Assembly (NCBI GenBank): GCA_963708675.1
Contig: CAVPTO010000003.1
Location: 3,348,001 to 3,412,000 of the forward strand
DNA length: 64,000 bases
DNA from: DATAXP01 sp963708675
GTDB lineage: Bacteria > Planctomycetota > Planctomycetia > Pirellulales > PNKZ01
Reading direction: 5' to 3'
In this document: in pieces, positions 62,970-64,000 of the stretch
Position numbering within the stretch: the first letter of the stretch is position 1
How the letters are laid out: every line of letters begins with the position of its first letter
Position numbers and translations under genes: made by a program
The notes under the pieces: model-generated
What the model saw: only the letters and a program-made list of their open reading frames with translations
What the model was told of the DNA's origin: nothing
Databases searched by the model: none

Positions 62970-64000
62970 ATGACTCGCCGTTCCATCACTCCTTTTTCGA
63001 TCGTCAGCATAGCTGCGCTCGGCATCGCCGCGCTTGGCATCGTTGCTCTCGGCGTCAGTGCCGTGACCGTCGCCGCGATGAAGTCCGAAGGCACCGCGCC
63101 CTACGGCCCGCACGACTGGCCCATGTGGGGCGGCACGACGGCTCGCGACAACACGCCCGACTCGACGAACATTCCGACCGAATTCGTCCCCGGCGACACT
63201 GACGCCAAAACCGGCGCGTGGAAGAAAGACACTTCAGAGAACGTCCGTTGGGCCTCGAGCCTCGGCTCGCAGAGCTATGGCAACCCGGTTGTCGCCAACG
63301 GTCAGGTTTACGTCGGCACGAACAACGGTCACGGCTACATCAAGCGCTACCCCGACACCGTCGATCTCGGTTGCCTGTTGGCCTTCCGCGAGAGCGATGG
63401 CGAGTTTCTGTGGCAGGCTAGCAGCGAGAAACTTTCCACGGGTCGCGTACACGATTGGCCGCTGCAGGGCATCTGCTCGACGCCGATGGTCGAGGGCGAC
63501 CGCCTGTGGTACGTCACCAGCCGCGGCGAGGTGACCTGCCTCGACACGCAAGGCTTTCACGACGAAGAGAACGACGGCCCGTACAAGGACGAGAAGTACA
63601 CGACCAAAGACGAAGCTGACGTCGTTTGGGTTCTCGACATGATGAAGGAGCTTGGCGTTTCGCAGCACAACATGTGCAGCTGCTCGATCGGTGCGCTCGG
63701 CGATCTGCTGTTCGTCTGCACGAGCAACGGCGTCGACGAGACACACGTGAACCTGCCGGCCCCGAAGGCGCCGAGTTTCCTCTGCGTTAACAAACACACA
63801 GGCAAGCTGATCTGGCAGGATGCATCGCCGGGCGACAACATTCTGCATGGGCAATGGTCTAGCCCGTGCATCGCGACCTTCGACGGAGTGCCGCAGTGCA
63901 TCTTCGCCGGCGGCGACGGATGGCTGTACAGCTTCCAGGCCGATGCCGGCAAGGACGGCAAGCCGACGCTGCTTTGGAAGTTCGACGCGAACCCGAAGGA
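62970..64000 (+). CDS. PQQ-type beta-propeller protein, N-terminal part (cut by window edge)
   Basis: ATG 62970 with GGAG upstream; 343 residues visible. A hydrophobic anchor (SIVSIAALGIAALGIVALGV, split by Ala/Gly repeat) is followed by propeller repeats: 'DWPMWGGTTARDNT', 'SQSYGNPVVANGQVYVGTNNG', 'RVHDWPLQGICSTPMVEGDRLWYVTSRG', 'GKLIWQDASPG'. Same family as the upstream gene, 64 bases away; likely one operon. It extends past the window. Confidence 0.85.
   Translation, partial: MTRRSITPFSIVSIAALGIAALGIVALGVSAVTVAAMKSEGTAPYGPHDWPMWGGTTARDNTPDSTNIPTEFVPGDTDAKTGAWKKDTSENVRWASSLGSQSYGNPVVANGQVYVGTNNGHGYIKRYPDTVDLGCLLAFRESDGEFLWQASSEKLSTGRVHDWPLQGICSTPMVEGDRLWYVTSRGEVTCLDTQGFHDEENDGPYKDEKYTTKDEADVVWVLDMMKELGVSQHNMCSCSIGALGDLLFVCTSNGVDETHVNLPAPKAPSFLCVNKHTGKLIWQDASPGDNILHGQWSSPCIATFDGVPQCIFAGGDGWLYSFQADAGKDGKPTLLWKFDANPK

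Noticed and set aside
1..64000. tRNA, rRNA or CRISPR arrays
   Set aside because: No cloverleaf, rRNA signature or regularly spaced repeats were seen on either strand.

Overview
The window is about 60% GC and reads as a bacterial chromosome segment from a member of the Planctomycetota, probably of the Pirellulales type. The evidence is the gene content: a DUF1080 protein, PQQ-type beta-propeller proteins, a thioredoxin-YHS fusion, a secreted HEAT-type protein, a tandem FAD oxidoreductase, a sialidase next to a kelch epimerase, a Rho with a Gly/Arg-rich head, and many secreted proteins with signal peptides. No rRNA, tRNA or CRISPR array was seen.

Layout. 1-7.2 kb: a lipid pair (fatty acid desaturase and a ketosynthase-like protein whose active-site Cys is replaced), purU, rho, a thioredoxin-YHS protein and a glycosyltransferase. 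7.4-22.7 kb: a compact, nearly one-directional phage-like island on the minus strand. In transcription order it holds a membrane-anchored small protein, a small helical protein, a papain-like protein, two c-type-cytochrome-like secreted proteins, a Val/Gln repeat protein, a ParB-like protein, an ABC-ATPase/GNAT fusion, terminase small and large subunits, portal, a 60-residue protein, a head-protease-like protein, a capsid-decoration-like protein, the major capsid protein and connector/fibre-like proteins. It ends against an XRE-type regulator. No integrase, tape measure, tail sheath or replication gene is recognisable. 22.8-31.5 kb: two exonuclease/endonuclease/phosphatase-fold proteins, a HEAT-type protein, a MoxR-like AAA+ ATPase, a DUF1080 protein with a HAD phosphatase, MgtE and ribosomal protein S18. 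31.9-36.2 kb: an ABC export operon. 36.3-44.3 kb: a minus-strand run of GntR-type regulator, tandem FAD oxidoreductase, RraA-like protein, NanM-like kelch protein and sialidase, which looks like a sialoglycan-use locus. 44.4-50.4 kb: an NHL-repeat protein, a methyltransferase, a lipoprotein, thyX, an iron alcohol dehydrogenase and a MITE-like element. 50.5-54 kb: two interleaved ABC ATPase/permease pairs. 54.1-64 kb: an RNase HII-like protein, SixA, MscL, a large esterase, a Cys-rich secreted repeat protein, a cupin and two PQQ-propeller proteins.

Two global points stand out. Six genes that should be intact are broken by small frameshifts as assembled, and five of them fit loss of one CG from a (CG)3 run, so sequence or consensus error is more likely than true pseudogenes. 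Several palindromic repeat families are scattered between genes, and two run into coding sequence.

The best candidate for an undescribed system is the 7.9-22.6 kb island: a capsid/terminase cassette without recognisable tail or integration genes, translationally coupled at several points, and joined to secreted cytochrome-like proteins, a papain-like protein and a possible DNA-modifying GNAT/ABC fusion.
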